DNA of 64,000 bases, taken from NCBI RefSeq assembly GCF_000426345.1, contig NZ_AUFE01000025.1:29284-93283 (forward strand), in the 5' to 3' direction. Source of the stretch: Cupriavidus phytohabitans. GTDB lineage: Bacteria; Pseudomonadota; Gammaproteobacteria; Burkholderiales; Burkholderiaceae. Under the pieces are notes generated by a model, which saw nothing but the letters and a program-made list of their open reading frames with translations, ran no database searches and was not told the origin of the DNA. Shown here piece after piece: positions 1 to 9,638 of the stretch. The translations under genes and the position numbers were made by a program. Every line of letters begins with the position of its first letter. Position 1 is the first letter of the stretch.

Positions 1-30
1 GAGCGGCATCGCGCACAGCCGCCCTGCAGT

Positions 31-930
31 ATGTCTCTCGATCGCCGCGGTATTTTCCTGCTCGTCGTCCTCACCCTGGCCTGGGGCATCAACTGGCCCA
101 TCATGAAGGTCGGCGTGGCGCACTTCCCCCCGATGGGTTTCCGCCTGCTGTGCATGGCCGGCGGCGTGGCCGCGCTTGGCCTGGCATTGCGCCTGCGCGG
201 CGATTCGCTGGCGGTGCCGCGGCGCGAATGGGGCACGGTGTTCCGCCTCGCCCTGCCCAACATGGTGGTGTGGCACCTGTTAGCGATCTGCGCGGTCAAG
301 ATGCTGTCGTCGGGGCGTGCCGCCATTCTTGGCTACACCATGCCGATCTGGGCCGTGGTGTGGGGCCTGGTCTTCTTCCGCGAACGCATCGGCGGCTTTG
401 CCTGGGTCGGCATCGCCTGCGCGCTGGCGGGCACGGTGCTGCTGCTGTCGGGCGAGATCAGCGCGCTGACCGGCAGCCCCGCCGGCACGCTGCTGATGCT
501 GCTTGCCGCCGCCGGCTGGGGCTTCGGCACCCAGCTGATGAAGCGTACCCAGACCGACGTGCCGATCGGCGCCATGACCTTCTGGATGCTGCTGGCGACC
601 CTGCCCTTCCTGCTCGCCGGCACGCTGCTGCTGGAGCACGGCTGGCGCATGCCGACCGCCGTCGAATGGGGCGCGATCGCCTACAACGCGGTGGTGGTCT
701 TTGCCTTCTGCCACCTGGTGTGGTTCGGCCTGGCGCGCAGCCTGCCGCCGGTGGTGTCGAGCCTGTCGATCATGTTCATCCCGGTGGTCGGCGTGTTCTC
801 GGGCATGTGGCTGCTGGGCGAGCAGCCGCACTGGCAGGACTACGCCGCCATCGTGCTGATGTTCATGTCGCTGTCCTCGGTGATGCTGGTGCCGCTGTTG
901 TGGCGCCGGCTGCGCGGTGCCATGGGCTGA
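31..930 (+). CDS. EamA/DMT-family inner-membrane transporter
   Basis: The 299-residue product is almost entirely hydrophobic and shows about ten membrane spans in two halves, the layout of the drug/metabolite transporter (EamA) superfamily. The N-terminal segment LAWGINWPIMK is typical of the first helix. These carriers move small metabolites or amino acids across the inner membrane. The substrate cannot be read from sequence. The ATG at 31 gives a normal family length, but the frame stays open to the window edge, so an upstream start is not excluded. It is read in the same direction as corA, but a promoter lies between them, so they are probably separate units. Confidence 0.85.
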   Translation: MSLDRRGIFLLVVLTLAWGINWPIMKVGVAHFPPMGFRLLCMAGGVAALGLALRLRGDSLAVPRREWGTVFRLALPNMVVWHLLAICAVKMLSSGRAAILGYTMPIWAVVWGLVFFRERIGGFAWVGIACALAGTVLLLSGEISALTGSPAGTLLMLLAAAGWGFGTQLMKRTQTDVPIGAMTFWMLLATLPFLLAGTLLLEHGWRMPTAVEWGAIAYNAVVVFAFCHLVWFGLARSLPPVVSSLSIMFIPVVGVFSGMWLLGEQPHWQDYAAIVLMFMSLSSVMLVPLLWRRLRGAMG

Positions 931-985
931 GGCTGCCGGCCGGGGGCGGAGCACAACGGCGGCGCAGCCTCCACGGAGATTTCAC

Positions 986-1015
986 TTAACAAGCGCCCCT
1001 TCGTTGGGCTACACT
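986..1015 (+). promoter_or_regulatory. Sigma-70-like promoter of the corA leader
   Basis: TTAACA at 986-991 and TACACT at 1010-1015 are separated by 18 bases, close to the sigma-70 consensus. Transcription would start near 1022, leaving an untranslated leader of about 450 bases before corA. Confidence 0.6.
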
Positions 1016-1021
1016 CGCGGC

Positions 1022-1300
1022 CATCACAATCCCGGAGAAATTACGTGGGCAGTAGCATCGGGTGTTCGAGTTGGCGCAGTCATGCGGCTACTGCGAATGC
1101 CATGTCACTGCGGGCTGCGTAACGACGACCCGCCCGGAGCACCCGGCTCCGCGCTTCGTCGGCCTTGCCCGCAGTCCGAACTGCGGGCGAGTGTCTTTCC
1201 GTGCCACCGGCGGCGCCTTCATGCGCGCCCACCGTGGCGGATCCTCCCTCTCCCGGCTAGCCAGCCAACCCAGGCAAACGCCATCGCCTTGTCCGCCCTG
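1022..1300 (+). promoter_or_regulatory. Structured 5' leader of corA with competing hairpins
   Basis: GCAGTAGC (1049-1056) pairs perfectly with GCTACTGC (1087-1094). GGGTGTTC (1060-1067) can pair with GAGCACCC (1137-1144) to form a pseudoknot, but 1135-1140 can instead pair with 1146-1151. GCCCGCAGT (1167-1175) forms a perfect 9-bp hairpin with 1180-1188 across a CCGA loop, and an exact second copy of that 3' arm lies at 1107-1115. The two pairings exclude each other. The hairpin lacks a good U tract. A C-rich, G-poor stretch follows at about 1240-1300, which would suit Rho. The remaining bases up to corA show no further gene. Confidence 0.5.
1045..1122 (+). CDS. Putative corA leader peptide (25 aa)
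   Basis: A GTG start at 1045 is preceded by GGAG with a 7-base gap and opens a 25-codon frame (beginning MGSSIGCSSW) that ends in TAA at 1120-1122. It begins about 23 bases after the predicted transcript start. Its last codons cover 1107-1115, one of two strands able to pair with 1167-1175, so a ribosome on this ORF would affect folding downstream. No function is expected for the peptide itself. The role is inferred from layout, by analogy with the Salmonella corA leader ORF corL. Conservation has not been checked. Confidence 0.45.
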   Translation: MGSSIGCSSWRSHAATANAMSLRAA

Positions 1301-1475
1301 CCCCGCGCAGCCGCGGGACAGCGCGATCACGCTTGCCCGTGGCCCGGCCTTTCGCGGCTTGCCGCAGGGCCATGACGGGGCATGACGCAATACCTGGGAT
1401 GCGGCGAGCCGCCTGCGCTTGTCTTCGCGCTTGTCATTGTTTTTCGTCGCAAATCAGCAATAAGGAATCCCGGGG

Positions 1476-2438
1476 ATGATCAACCTGTTCGTCCTGCAGA
1501 AAGGCCGGCTTGCCCAGGAGCAAGTCGACGAGCGCAATGAGCTGCTGCAGCACAAGCCGATCTGGATCGATGTCGTCAACCCTGACGACGAAGAGCTGAA
1601 CTGGATCAAGGAAGCCTACGGCGTCGCCCTTCCCGAGCTGGAAGACCTGGGCGACCTGGAGGCGTCGGCACGCTATTTCGAGGGCGAGGACGAGAATATC
1701 CATATCCGCACCGACTTCCTGCTCGCCGAGGAAGAGGTGTCGCGCAACGTGCGCGTGGCCTTCGTGCTGACCAAGGACGTCCTGTTCTCCATCCACGACG
1801 AGGACCTGCCGGTGTTCCGGCTGGTGCGGCTGCGCGCGCGCATGCGCCCGGGCTCGGTGCGCAATGCCAAGGACGTGCTGATGGACCTGTACGCGACCGA
1901 TGCGGAATACTCGGCCGACTCGATCGAGGAAATCTACGAACGCCTGGAAGAAGCCAGCCGCCGCGTGCTGGCCGAGAACGTGACCGATGCCGCCGCGGCC
2001 GACGTGCTGGAAACCATCGCGCGCGAGGAAGACCTGAACGGCCGCATCCGCCGCAACGTGATGGACACGCGCCGCGCGGTGTCGTTCCTGATGCGCAGCC
2101 AGCTGCTGTCAGCCGAGCAGCAGGACGAAGCACGCCAGATCCTGCGCGATATCGACTCGATCGAGAACCACACCGCGTTCCTGTTCGACAAGATCAACTT
2201 CCTGATGGATGCGACCGTCGGTTTCATCAACATCAACCAGAACAAGATCATCAAACTGTTCTCGGTGGTGTCGGTGGCGCTGATGCCGCCCACGCTGATC
2301 GCGAGCATCTACGGCATGAACTTCAAGTTCATGCCGGAACTGGACTGGGCTGCGGGGTATCCGTGGGCAATCGCGCTGATGGCGGTGTCGGCGGTGATTC
2401 CGCTGGCGTATTTCCGCCGCAAGGGGTGGCTGGGCTGA
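1476..2438 (+). CDS. corA: CorA-family magnesium/cobalt transporter
   Basis: This inner-membrane pentameric channel imports Mg2+ and can also carry Co2+ or Ni2+. The 320-residue product has a long charged, helical cytoplasmic N-terminal domain and two C-terminal membrane helices at about 261-280 and 294-313. The signature YGMN lies at 279-282, followed by FKFMPEL in the periplasmic loop. Length and architecture are normal for the family. The ATG at 1476 has AAGGA nine bases upstream. The long leader carrying a peptide ORF and alternative hairpins points to control by transcription elongation, probably responding to Mg2+ (inference). Confidence 0.93.
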   Translation: MINLFVLQKGRLAQEQVDERNELLQHKPIWIDVVNPDDEELNWIKEAYGVALPELEDLGDLEASARYFEGEDENIHIRTDFLLAEEEVSRNVRVAFVLTKDVLFSIHDEDLPVFRLVRLRARMRPGSVRNAKDVLMDLYATDAEYSADSIEEIYERLEEASRRVLAENVTDAAAADVLETIAREEDLNGRIRRNVMDTRRAVSFLMRSQLLSAEQQDEARQILRDIDSIENHTAFLFDKINFLMDATVGFININQNKIIKLFSVVSVALMPPTLIASIYGMNFKFMPELDWAAGYPWAIALMAVSAVIPLAYFRRKGWLG

Positions 2439-2461
2439 GGCTTTGAATCGATCACTGCCTC

Positions 2462-2495
2462 GCTCCCCCTCTCCTACAAGTGGGAGAGGGGGAGC
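2462..2495. repeat. GC-rich palindrome between convergent corA and mtgA
   Basis: A 13-bp perfect inverted repeat (GCTCCCCCTCTCC and its complement) with an 8-base loop lies between the two convergent stop codons. It has no clear T run on either strand. It resembles intergenic palindromic repeats of Burkholderiales and may serve as a bidirectional terminator. Confidence 0.6.
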
Positions 2496-2501
2496 AAACC
2501 C

Positions 2502-3272
2502 TCAGTCCGGCAACGTCGCCGCGCCCATCCGGCGCGCGATGATTCCCGCCTTGGCGCGGAAATTCACCCGCACGTTGGCGCAGTATTCCTTCTTGTCGAA
2601 GCACTTGGGCGCCGGCAGCGCTGCCGCCAGCCGCGCCGACTGGCCAATGCTGAGCTTGTCGGCACTGGCGCGGAAGTAATGCTGCGCCGCGGCCTGCGCG
2701 CCGAACACGCCCTCGCCCCACTCCACCGAATTCAGGTAGATCTCGTAGATGCGCTGCTTGTCGAGCCAGAACTCCAGCATCCACGTGATCGCCAGCTCCT
2801 GCCCCTTGCGCAGGTAATGCTGCTCGGATGACAGGAACAGGTTCTTGGCCAGCTGCTGCGTGATGGTCGATGCGCCGCGCACGATGCGGCCGCGCTTCTT
2901 GTTGCGCTCCCAGGCATCGAGCATGGCGTCGAGTTCGTAGCCGGGATGGTTGACGAAGCCCGAATCCTCGCTGGCGATCACCGCGCGCTTGAGGTTGCGC
3001 GAGATGCGCTCATACGGCACCCACTCGCGTTCCAGCCCGCAGCTCCACAGGTTGAAGCCGCACAGCCGCCAGCGCTCGGCCCGCATGAAGGTCGTGCTCG
3101 ACGGGTTGACGTACTGCCAGCTGGCAATCTGCACGAAGAAATACAACTGCATCGCCAGCACGCCCGCGACCATGCAGCCCAGCAGGTAGCCGAGCCAGCG
3201 CACCGGATTCAGTACCGATCCGGCGGAAGCAGCGCCGCGGGCGGCGCTGGCCGTGCGGTTGCGGATGGCCAC
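2502..3272 (-). CDS. mtgA: Monofunctional biosynthetic peptidoglycan transglycosylase
   Basis: This glycosyltransferase family 51 enzyme polymerises lipid II into glycan strands at the periplasmic face. A single N-terminal membrane anchor ([20 protein letters not shown]) is followed by the GT51 core. The core carries [13 protein letters not shown], with the catalytic Glu, then [16 protein letters not shown] and [13 protein letters not shown]. The frame is open far upstream, but the GTG at 3272 lies 16 bases after the aroE stop and gives 256 residues, near the family norm. No strong ribosome-binding site is visible, and coupling to aroE may help. It is last in the tonB-like/aroE/mtgA run. Confidence 0.92.
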   Translation of the reverse strand: MAIRNRTASAARGAASAGSVLNPVRWLGYLLGCMVAGVLAMQLYFFVQIASWQYVNPSSTTFMRAERWRLCGFNLWSCGLEREWVPYERISRNLKRAVIASEDSGFVNHPGYELDAMLDAWERNKKRGRIVRGASTITQQLAKNLFLSSEQHYLRKGQELAITWMLEFWLDKQRIYEIYLNSVEWGEGVFGAQAAAQHYFRASADKLSIGQSARLAAALPAPKCFDKKEYCANVRVNFRAKAGIIARRMGAATLPD

Positions 3273-3288
3273 GGCTGGCGACGCCCGC

Positions 3289-4188
3289 TCAGCCCTTGCG
3301 TTCGGCCTGCAGCGCGTCGCGCAGTTCGGCCAGCACGGGAGCGGTACGGGGGCGCACGCCGCGCCAGATATAGAAGGCCTCGGCGGCCTGCTCGACCAGC
3401 ATGCCCAGGCCGTCGCTGGTGCGCGCACCGCAGCGCGCGGCGAACTGCAGGAACACGGTCGGCTCGGCACCGTACATCATGTCGTAGGCCAGCACGCCTT
3501 CGCCAAGCAGGAACTCGGGCAGCGGGGGTACTTCGCCATGCAGGCTGCTCGACGAGGCATTGATCACGATGTCGCAGGCCTCGTCCTCGGACAGGCCTTC
3601 CAGCGCATCGAGACCACCGCCCCACAGCTCCACGCCGAACTGGTCGGCCGCTTCGACGAACTCTTCCAGCATGTCGCTGGCGCGCGACGCAGTGCGGTTG
3701 GCCACCACGATGCGCGACGGACGCGCTTCGATCAGCGGCAGCATCGCGCCCATGGCCGCGCCACCCGCGCCCAGCAGCAGCACGCGCTTGCCTTCGACGA
3801 GCGTGTCGAGGTTGTCCTGGATATCGCGCACCAGGCCCACGCCATCGGTGTTGTCGCCATGGATCAGGCCATCCTCGATCCACAGCGTGTTGACCGCGCC
3901 GGCGGCTTCGGCACGCTCGGTCAGGCGATCGGCCAAATCATAGGCCTCCAGCTTGAACGGCACGGTCACATTGCAGCCGTAGCCGCCGTCGGCGAAGAAC
4001 TTGCGCACGGTATCGGCAAACCCGTCCAGCGGCGCCTCCAGCCGGCCGTACTGCACCGCCTCGCCGGTCTGGCGCGCAAAGGCGGCGTGGATCGCCGGCG
4101 AACGGCTGTGCGCGATGGGATTGCCGATCACCACATACTGGTCCGGCGTGTTCTGGGTGCTCTCTGGCTTAGTGTCTGGAGTTGTCAT
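3289..4188 (-). CDS. aroE: Shikimate dehydrogenase (NADP+)
   Basis: The enzyme reduces 3-dehydroshikimate to shikimate, the fourth step of aromatic amino acid synthesis. Substrate-binding motifs [12 protein letters not shown] and NVTVPFK (catalytic Lys) occur in the N-terminal half, with GDNTDG near the domain border. The nucleotide-binding GAGGAAMGA and the NRTASRA segment lie in the Rossmann domain. The 299-residue length is slightly long because of a polar N-terminal tail of about 16 residues. Its start codon overlaps the tonB-like stop by one base (TGATG), so the genes are translationally coupled. aroQ of the same pathway lies elsewhere in this window at 12.7 kb. Confidence 0.95.
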   Translation of the reverse strand: MTTPDTKPESTQNTPDQYVVIGNPIAHSRSPAIHAAFARQTGEAVQYGRLEAPLDGFADTVRKFFADGGYGCNVTVPFKLEAYDLADRLTERAEAAGAVNTLWIEDGLIHGDNTDGVGLVRDIQDNLDTLVEGKRVLLLGAGGAAMGAMLPLIEARPSRIVVANRTASRASDMLEEFVEAADQFGVELWGGGLDALEGLSEDEACDIVINASSSSLHGEVPPLPEFLLGEGVLAYDMMYGAEPTVFLQFAARCGARTSDGLGMLVEQAAEAFYIWRGVRPRTAPVLAELRDALQAERKG

Positions 4189-5120
4189 CAGCGTGCCTGC
4201 AGCCGGGTTTCCAGCCCGCTGCGCGAAAACTTGAAGGTGGAAATGACTTCCAGGATGTCCTGGCGCGCCGCCATTTCCGCGGTGAAGGCGCCGAACGGCG
4301 CGGCCGCGCGCACGATCGCCACGGCCTGGCGGTCCAGCGCGGGGTCGCCCGAGCTCTTGACCACGTCGATGGCGTCGACGTTGTAGCCATCGCGGTTGTA
4401 GCCGAGCTTGCCAAGCCGGTTGACGTTGATCACCAGGATCAGCTGGCCATACAACGGCTTGCCGTTGCGCTGCGGGAAATCGGTGGTGCCGCGCGCCTCG
4501 ATCTTGCGGCGCAGCCGGTCGTAGTACTGCGCGTAATCGACCGCCTGCGCGCTGGTGGCGGTCAACTGGAAACGCTTGGGCCGCTTGGCGTAATGGTCCA
4601 GGTTGCGGCCGATCTCGGCTTCAAGCTTGGCCATCTCGTCGGCCGAGGTGCGCTCGTCCTGGCCGCGCCGGGGATCGTCCTGGCGCTTCTCGCCGGGCTT
4701 GAGCGGCTGGCTGCGCACCGCCGGAGCTGGCTCGCGCGCCTGCGTCAGCAAGCGCTGCTGCTCCAGTTCGAGCTGCTCGACGCGGCGCTGCACCTGGCGC
4801 ACGAGGTCGCCCTCCTGCGTCACGGTCTGCGCGGGCAGCGGCGTGGTGGCGCGCTGCAGGTCATGGTCGCCGCCGCCGTCCAGGTTGGCTTGCGCCAGCG
4901 CGGTCGGGTTGCGCGGCTTCTGCGCCGATTTCGCGTTGACCAGCACCACGTCAAGCGGCGAGTCCGCGCGCTTGATCTCGAACACCTCGGGAGCGGCTAC
5001 CCGCACCAGCAACAGCAGCGCATGCACGACCACGGAAATGGCCAGCGCCTTGGCCAGCGTACTGCTGTTGTGCCACCTGGCGTGCCACCAGTGGCGGGGA
5101 GCGGCGAGTGCGGCGTTCAC
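4188..5120 (-). CDS. TonB-like energy transducer / TonB C-terminal domain protein
   Basis: The N-terminus has one membrane span (ALAISVVVHALLLLVRV) after about 25 cytoplasmic residues. A charged, partly coiled periplasmic middle follows (QVQRRVEQLELEQQRLL), then a C-terminal TonB domain of about 90 residues (YYDRLRRKIEARGTTDFP, then LILVINVNRLGKL). TonB proteins carry proton-motive energy to outer-membrane receptors. No ExbB or ExbD gene and no receptor is adjacent, and the proline-rich linker is short, so this may be a TonB paralogue with another role. It is coupled to aroE downstream. Confidence 0.8.
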   Translation of the reverse strand: MNAALAAPRHWWHARWHNSSTLAKALAISVVVHALLLLVRVAAPEVFEIKRADSPLDVVLVNAKSAQKPRNPTALAQANLDGGGDHDLQRATTPLPAQTVTQEGDLVRQVQRRVEQLELEQQRLLTQAREPAPAVRSQPLKPGEKRQDDPRRGQDERTSADEMAKLEAEIGRNLDHYAKRPKRFQLTATSAQAVDYAQYYDRLRRKIEARGTTDFPQRNGKPLYGQLILVINVNRLGKLGYNRDGYNVDAIDVVKSSGDPALDRQAVAIVRAAAPFGAFTAEMAARQDILEVISTFKFSRSGLETRLQAR

Positions 5121-5167
5121 GATGGCGGGAATTTGGCTCGGAAGGTGCGAAGCGACAGGTGAATAGA

Positions 5168-5189
5168 CATTCCCGGCGGGCCGGGAATG
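5168..5189 (-). terminator. Hairpin after the RNase II-like gene
   Basis: CATTCCCGG and CCGGGAATG form a perfect 9-bp stem with a 4-base loop, downstream of the RNase gene stop and before the tonB-like start. No good U run follows, so it may stabilise or only weakly terminate the transcript. Confidence 0.4.
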
Positions 5190-5231
5190 CCGCTAGGCAT
5201 TGTAAGTGAGCCCCGCCGATTTCCGAAGGCT

Positions 5232-7364
5232 TCAGCCGGCGGCGGTGCCACCGGTGTCGCGCTCAGCCGACGCCTGCGCCGGTGCGTCGCCATCGGTGCC
5301 CGGCGCGGCCTCGGCCTCGTCCTCGATTCCGGCAACCTGCCCGGCGGCCTGCTCGGCGGCCTGCTCGGCGGCATCTTCCGCGGCTGCTTCGGCAGCGGCT
5401 TCGGCCGACATCTCAGCGGCTTCCTCGTCGCTTTCCAGCTCTTCCTCAGGCAGCACGCCCTCGCCGGCAAAGATCTCCAGCACGCGGCAAGAGACTTCCA
5501 GCGTGATCTCGTCGGTCTCGCCGATCTCCAGCAGCACCTGGGTGCCGCGCTGCGCCTGGACCAGCTCGGGCACGCGCGTGACCAGCGGGATCTCGGTGAA
5601 GCGCACCGCGCCTTCCTTGAGCACCGCGGCGACCATGCGCTCCCGTTTCTCCTGCTTGAGCCAGCGCAGGCACCAGTAGCGCTCCATGGTCGACTGGTGG
5701 TCGGCATAGGCGGCATAAGTGCCTTCGAAGTCAGCCACGGCGGCCAGCAGGTCGGCATCCTTGGGCTTGAACGGCGCTACCAGCTTGGCAGTCACGCCAT
5801 GCTGCGCCACCGCCAGGATCTGCCACTGGTTGACCAGGTCGACGTAGCGGCGCAGCGGCGAGGTGCTCCACGCGTACTGCGCCACGCCCAGCCCTTCGTG
5901 CGGTGCCGGGTAGGTCTGCATGCGGGTGCGATGCATGCCCCACGCCTTCTGCGTGCGGTAGATGCCGGGCACGCCATTGTCCGCCAGCAGCTTGCCCCAG
6001 GTGCTGTTGGCCAGGATCATCATCTCGGCCACGATCTTGTCCAGCGGCGAGCCGCGCTTGCGCTGCTCGATGCGAACGCGCTGGTTGCCGTCGGCCTGGT
6101 CGTCCAGATAGAAGTTGAAGTCGGCGCGGTTGTGCGTCTCGGGGCGCAGGCCGCTGGCCAGGCGCGCCTTCTGGCGCTCGTCGTACAGGTAGCCGGCAAA
6201 GTGCCACAGCCGGGTCAGGGCCTCGCGGAACGGGTAGTCGCCGGTGCCATCGGCCAGCGAGGCCTCGGTGATGACATCGTCGAGCAGGTTGTGGCGCAGG
6301 TTGGCGGCAATCGGCACCATCTCGGCGCGGGTCTCGCTGCCGGTGATCAGCCACACCGTCGGGTCCACCGTCACGTACAGCGACAGCGCCGGGCAAACCC
6401 GGCCTTCCTGCAGCGTATAGCGCTCGACCATCGGGTCCGGCAGCATGGTGATCTTGTCGCCCGGGAAGTACACCGTGGACAGGCGCTGGCGCGCGATCGC
6501 GTCGAGCGGCTCGCCACGGCGGATGCCCAGCGCGGGCGCGGCGATATGGATGCCGATGCGCAGCTTGCCGTCGGGCAGCTTCGTCACCGACAGCGCATCG
6601 TCGATCTCGGTGGTGGTGACGTCGTCGATCGAGAACGCCTCGACCTCGGCCAGCGGCAGGTCGCCGGGCGGCTCGGGCACGTCCGTATCGGGAAAGCCGG
6701 TGCCCTTGGGGAAGCACTCGGCGAGGAACTTGGCCTCGTGCAGCGCGCGCGCGCTGGCGACGCCGCCGGCGGCCACCATCAGCCGCATCGGCGTCATGCC
6801 GAGCGCGGTGCAGGCCGCGTCCATTGCCTTGTATTCGAGGCTGTTCTTGTCCGGCTTGAACAGCAGCTGCAGCACCTTGTTGCGGAACGATTCCGGCAGC
6901 GTCAGCGCCTTGAGCTGCTCTTCATATTCAGCCTGCACCAGCGCCTGCTGACGCTTGCGCTCGAGCGCGGCCAGCGCGGCCTTGAGCTGGTCTTCGGGCG
7001 CGCGCTGGTAGCGGCCGCGCCCCTTGCGGCGGAAGTACACGGGGTTGCCGTGCAGCGCCATCGCAAGCGCCGCCTGCTGCACCGCGCCGGGCTCGGCGCC
7101 GTAGTACTCGGCGGCCAGCTCGGCAAAGCCGAACTCGGCCTCGGGGGCGCATTCCCACAGGAAGTCCAGGTCGATCTCGGCCACCATGTCGCCGGTCTGG
7201 CGGACCAGTTCGATCGCCGACGGCTGCGCAAACTGCAGCAGCACGTCGCGTGACTTGACCTTGGTGCGCTTGCCGGCCGGCAGCTCCACCTGGTAGGCCT
7301 CGCCCTGCTGGTTCAGCACGGTGCCGGCGCGGATCTCGCCGCCTTCTTCGAACAGCAACTGCAT
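5232..7364 (-). CDS. RNase II/RNB-family 3'-5' exoribonuclease
   Basis: The 710-residue protein has an RNB catalytic domain whose acidic motif FSIDDVTTTEIDDALSV supplies the metal-binding aspartates. Conserved HRTRMQTYPAPH and SPLRRYVDLVNQ segments follow. Such enzymes degrade single-stranded RNA processively from the 3' end. The N-terminal region (first 200 residues) is unlike typical cold-shock domains of E. coli RNase II, so I assign the family and not the rnb or rnr symbol. The last 55 or so residues are a low-complexity Ala/Glu tail (AEAAAEAAAEDAAEQAAEQA) rather than an S1-rich end. The gene precedes the tonB-like gene by 111 bases. Confidence 0.88.
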   Translation of the reverse strand: MQLLFEEGGEIRAGTVLNQQGEAYQVELPAGKRTKVKSRDVLLQFAQPSAIELVRQTGDMVAEIDLDFLWECAPEAEFGFAELAAEYYGAEPGAVQQAALAMALHGNPVYFRRKGRGRYQRAPEDQLKAALAALERKRQQALVQAEYEEQLKALTLPESFRNKVLQLLFKPDKNSLEYKAMDAACTALGMTPMRLMVAAGGVASARALHEAKFLAECFPKGTGFPDTDVPEPPGDLPLAEVEAFSIDDVTTTEIDDALSVTKLPDGKLRIGIHIAAPALGIRRGEPLDAIARQRLSTVYFPGDKITMLPDPMVERYTLQEGRVCPALSLYVTVDPTVWLITGSETRAEMVPIAANLRHNLLDDVITEASLADGTGDYPFREALTRLWHFAGYLYDERQKARLASGLRPETHNRADFNFYLDDQADGNQRVRIEQRKRGSPLDKIVAEMMILANSTWGKLLADNGVPGIYRTQKAWGMHRTRMQTYPAPHEGLGVAQYAWSTSPLRRYVDLVNQWQILAVAQHGVTAKLVAPFKPKDADLLAAVADFEGTYAAYADHQSTMERYWCLRWLKQEKRERMVAAVLKEGAVRFTEIPLVTRVPELVQAQRGTQVLLEIGETDEITLEVSCRVLEIFAGEGVLPEEELESDEEAAEMSAEAAAEAAAEDAAEQAAEQAAGQVAGIEDEAEAAPGTDGDAPAQASAERDTGGTAAG

Positions 7365-7603
7365 CGATCGGTACTTTCAGAAATGCGCGGAACCGCGTCG
7401 GGGCGCCACGGAGTGGGCGCAGCGGCGGATCCTGTGGGAGAAATGGTGCGAACGGCATCGGCGGGCGGCGCGCTGCACGGGCGCCGCGCCGTGGCCACCA
7501 GGCCAGGCCGCAGACCCGGAATGATACCGCACCGCCGCTGCGGACCCCGGCGTGCGCCCAGGGGCGGTGCATGCCGGCGGACGCCGGAAATGTTCGGAGC
7601 GGG

Positions 7604-8998
<1,395 letters not shown>

Positions 8999-9002
<4 letters not shown>

Positions 9003-9622
9003 GCCGCGCCCGCGCCAGCCGGCACCTCGGGCACCTTGCCGCCGGGGCCGTAGCCGCAGAAGGCGAGCACGTCGTCGACGTAGTCGGCAAATTCGCTGAT
9101 GCCGTGGTCGCTGCCCTCGATCACGCGGATGTTCGCGCCTGGGCAGGCGGCCACCATTTCCCGGTAGTCCAGTACCTCGTCGCCGGTGGCGGCGAGCAGG
9201 TAATAGCGTTCAGGGCGGGTGATGGCAGCCACACGCAGCTCGAGCAACTCCTGCAGGTGGCGGCGCTCGACCGTGACCGAGCCACCGCCGTGCCAGAGCG
9301 GTTGCTCGCCCAGGTACTGCTCCAGGTCGGTCCACGGATGGATCGCCGGGTTCAGCAGCACGGTCTTGCAGCCGTGGCGTTCGCCGAGCCAGCGGGCATA
9401 GAAGCCGCCCAGCGACGAGCCCATGATGGCGACTTCCTGGTCGCCGCCAGCCCGGGCGGCGCGGATGGTGGCCTCGGCCTGGGCGATCGCCAGCGCCGGC
9501 GAGACATTGAGCTCCGGGCAGGCGTAGTAGCGCCCTACGCCCCACTCGCGCATGCGCTCCTGCACCAGCCGCGCCTTGAACGACTGCGGTGAGGAGCGGA
9601 ATCCGTGCAGGTACAGCAGCAT
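8999..9622 (-). CDS. YqiA-like alpha/beta-hydrolase (esterase)
   Basis: The 207-residue protein begins [16 protein letters not shown] and has the nucleophile elbow [10 protein letters not shown] conserved Asp (TGDEVLDY) and His (GSDHGISEF) complete a Ser-Asp-His triad. This matches the YqiA/YcfP esterase family, cytoplasmic enzymes with activity on short acyl esters and no firmly known natural substrate. It is the first gene of a leftward run with ubiC and fabG, overlapping ubiC by four bases. mpl lies 16 bases upstream on the same strand and could be part of the same transcript. Confidence 0.85.
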
Positions 9623-9638
9623 GGCGGTCCCTTCCGGC

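Noticed and set aside
1062..1390. Longer frames in the corA leader on both strands
   Set aside because: They lack start signals and codon bias. Only the 25-codon ORF has a good ribosome-binding site.
2462..2495. Simple intrinsic terminator for corA
   Set aside because: The stem is perfect but no T run follows on either strand, so I list it as a palindromic repeat instead.
5187..7253. Long plus-strand frame opposite the RNase II-like gene
   Set aside because: It is the antisense shadow of a clear RNB-domain gene. High-GC codons leave the opposite strand open, and the translation is Arg/Gly/His-rich without motifs.
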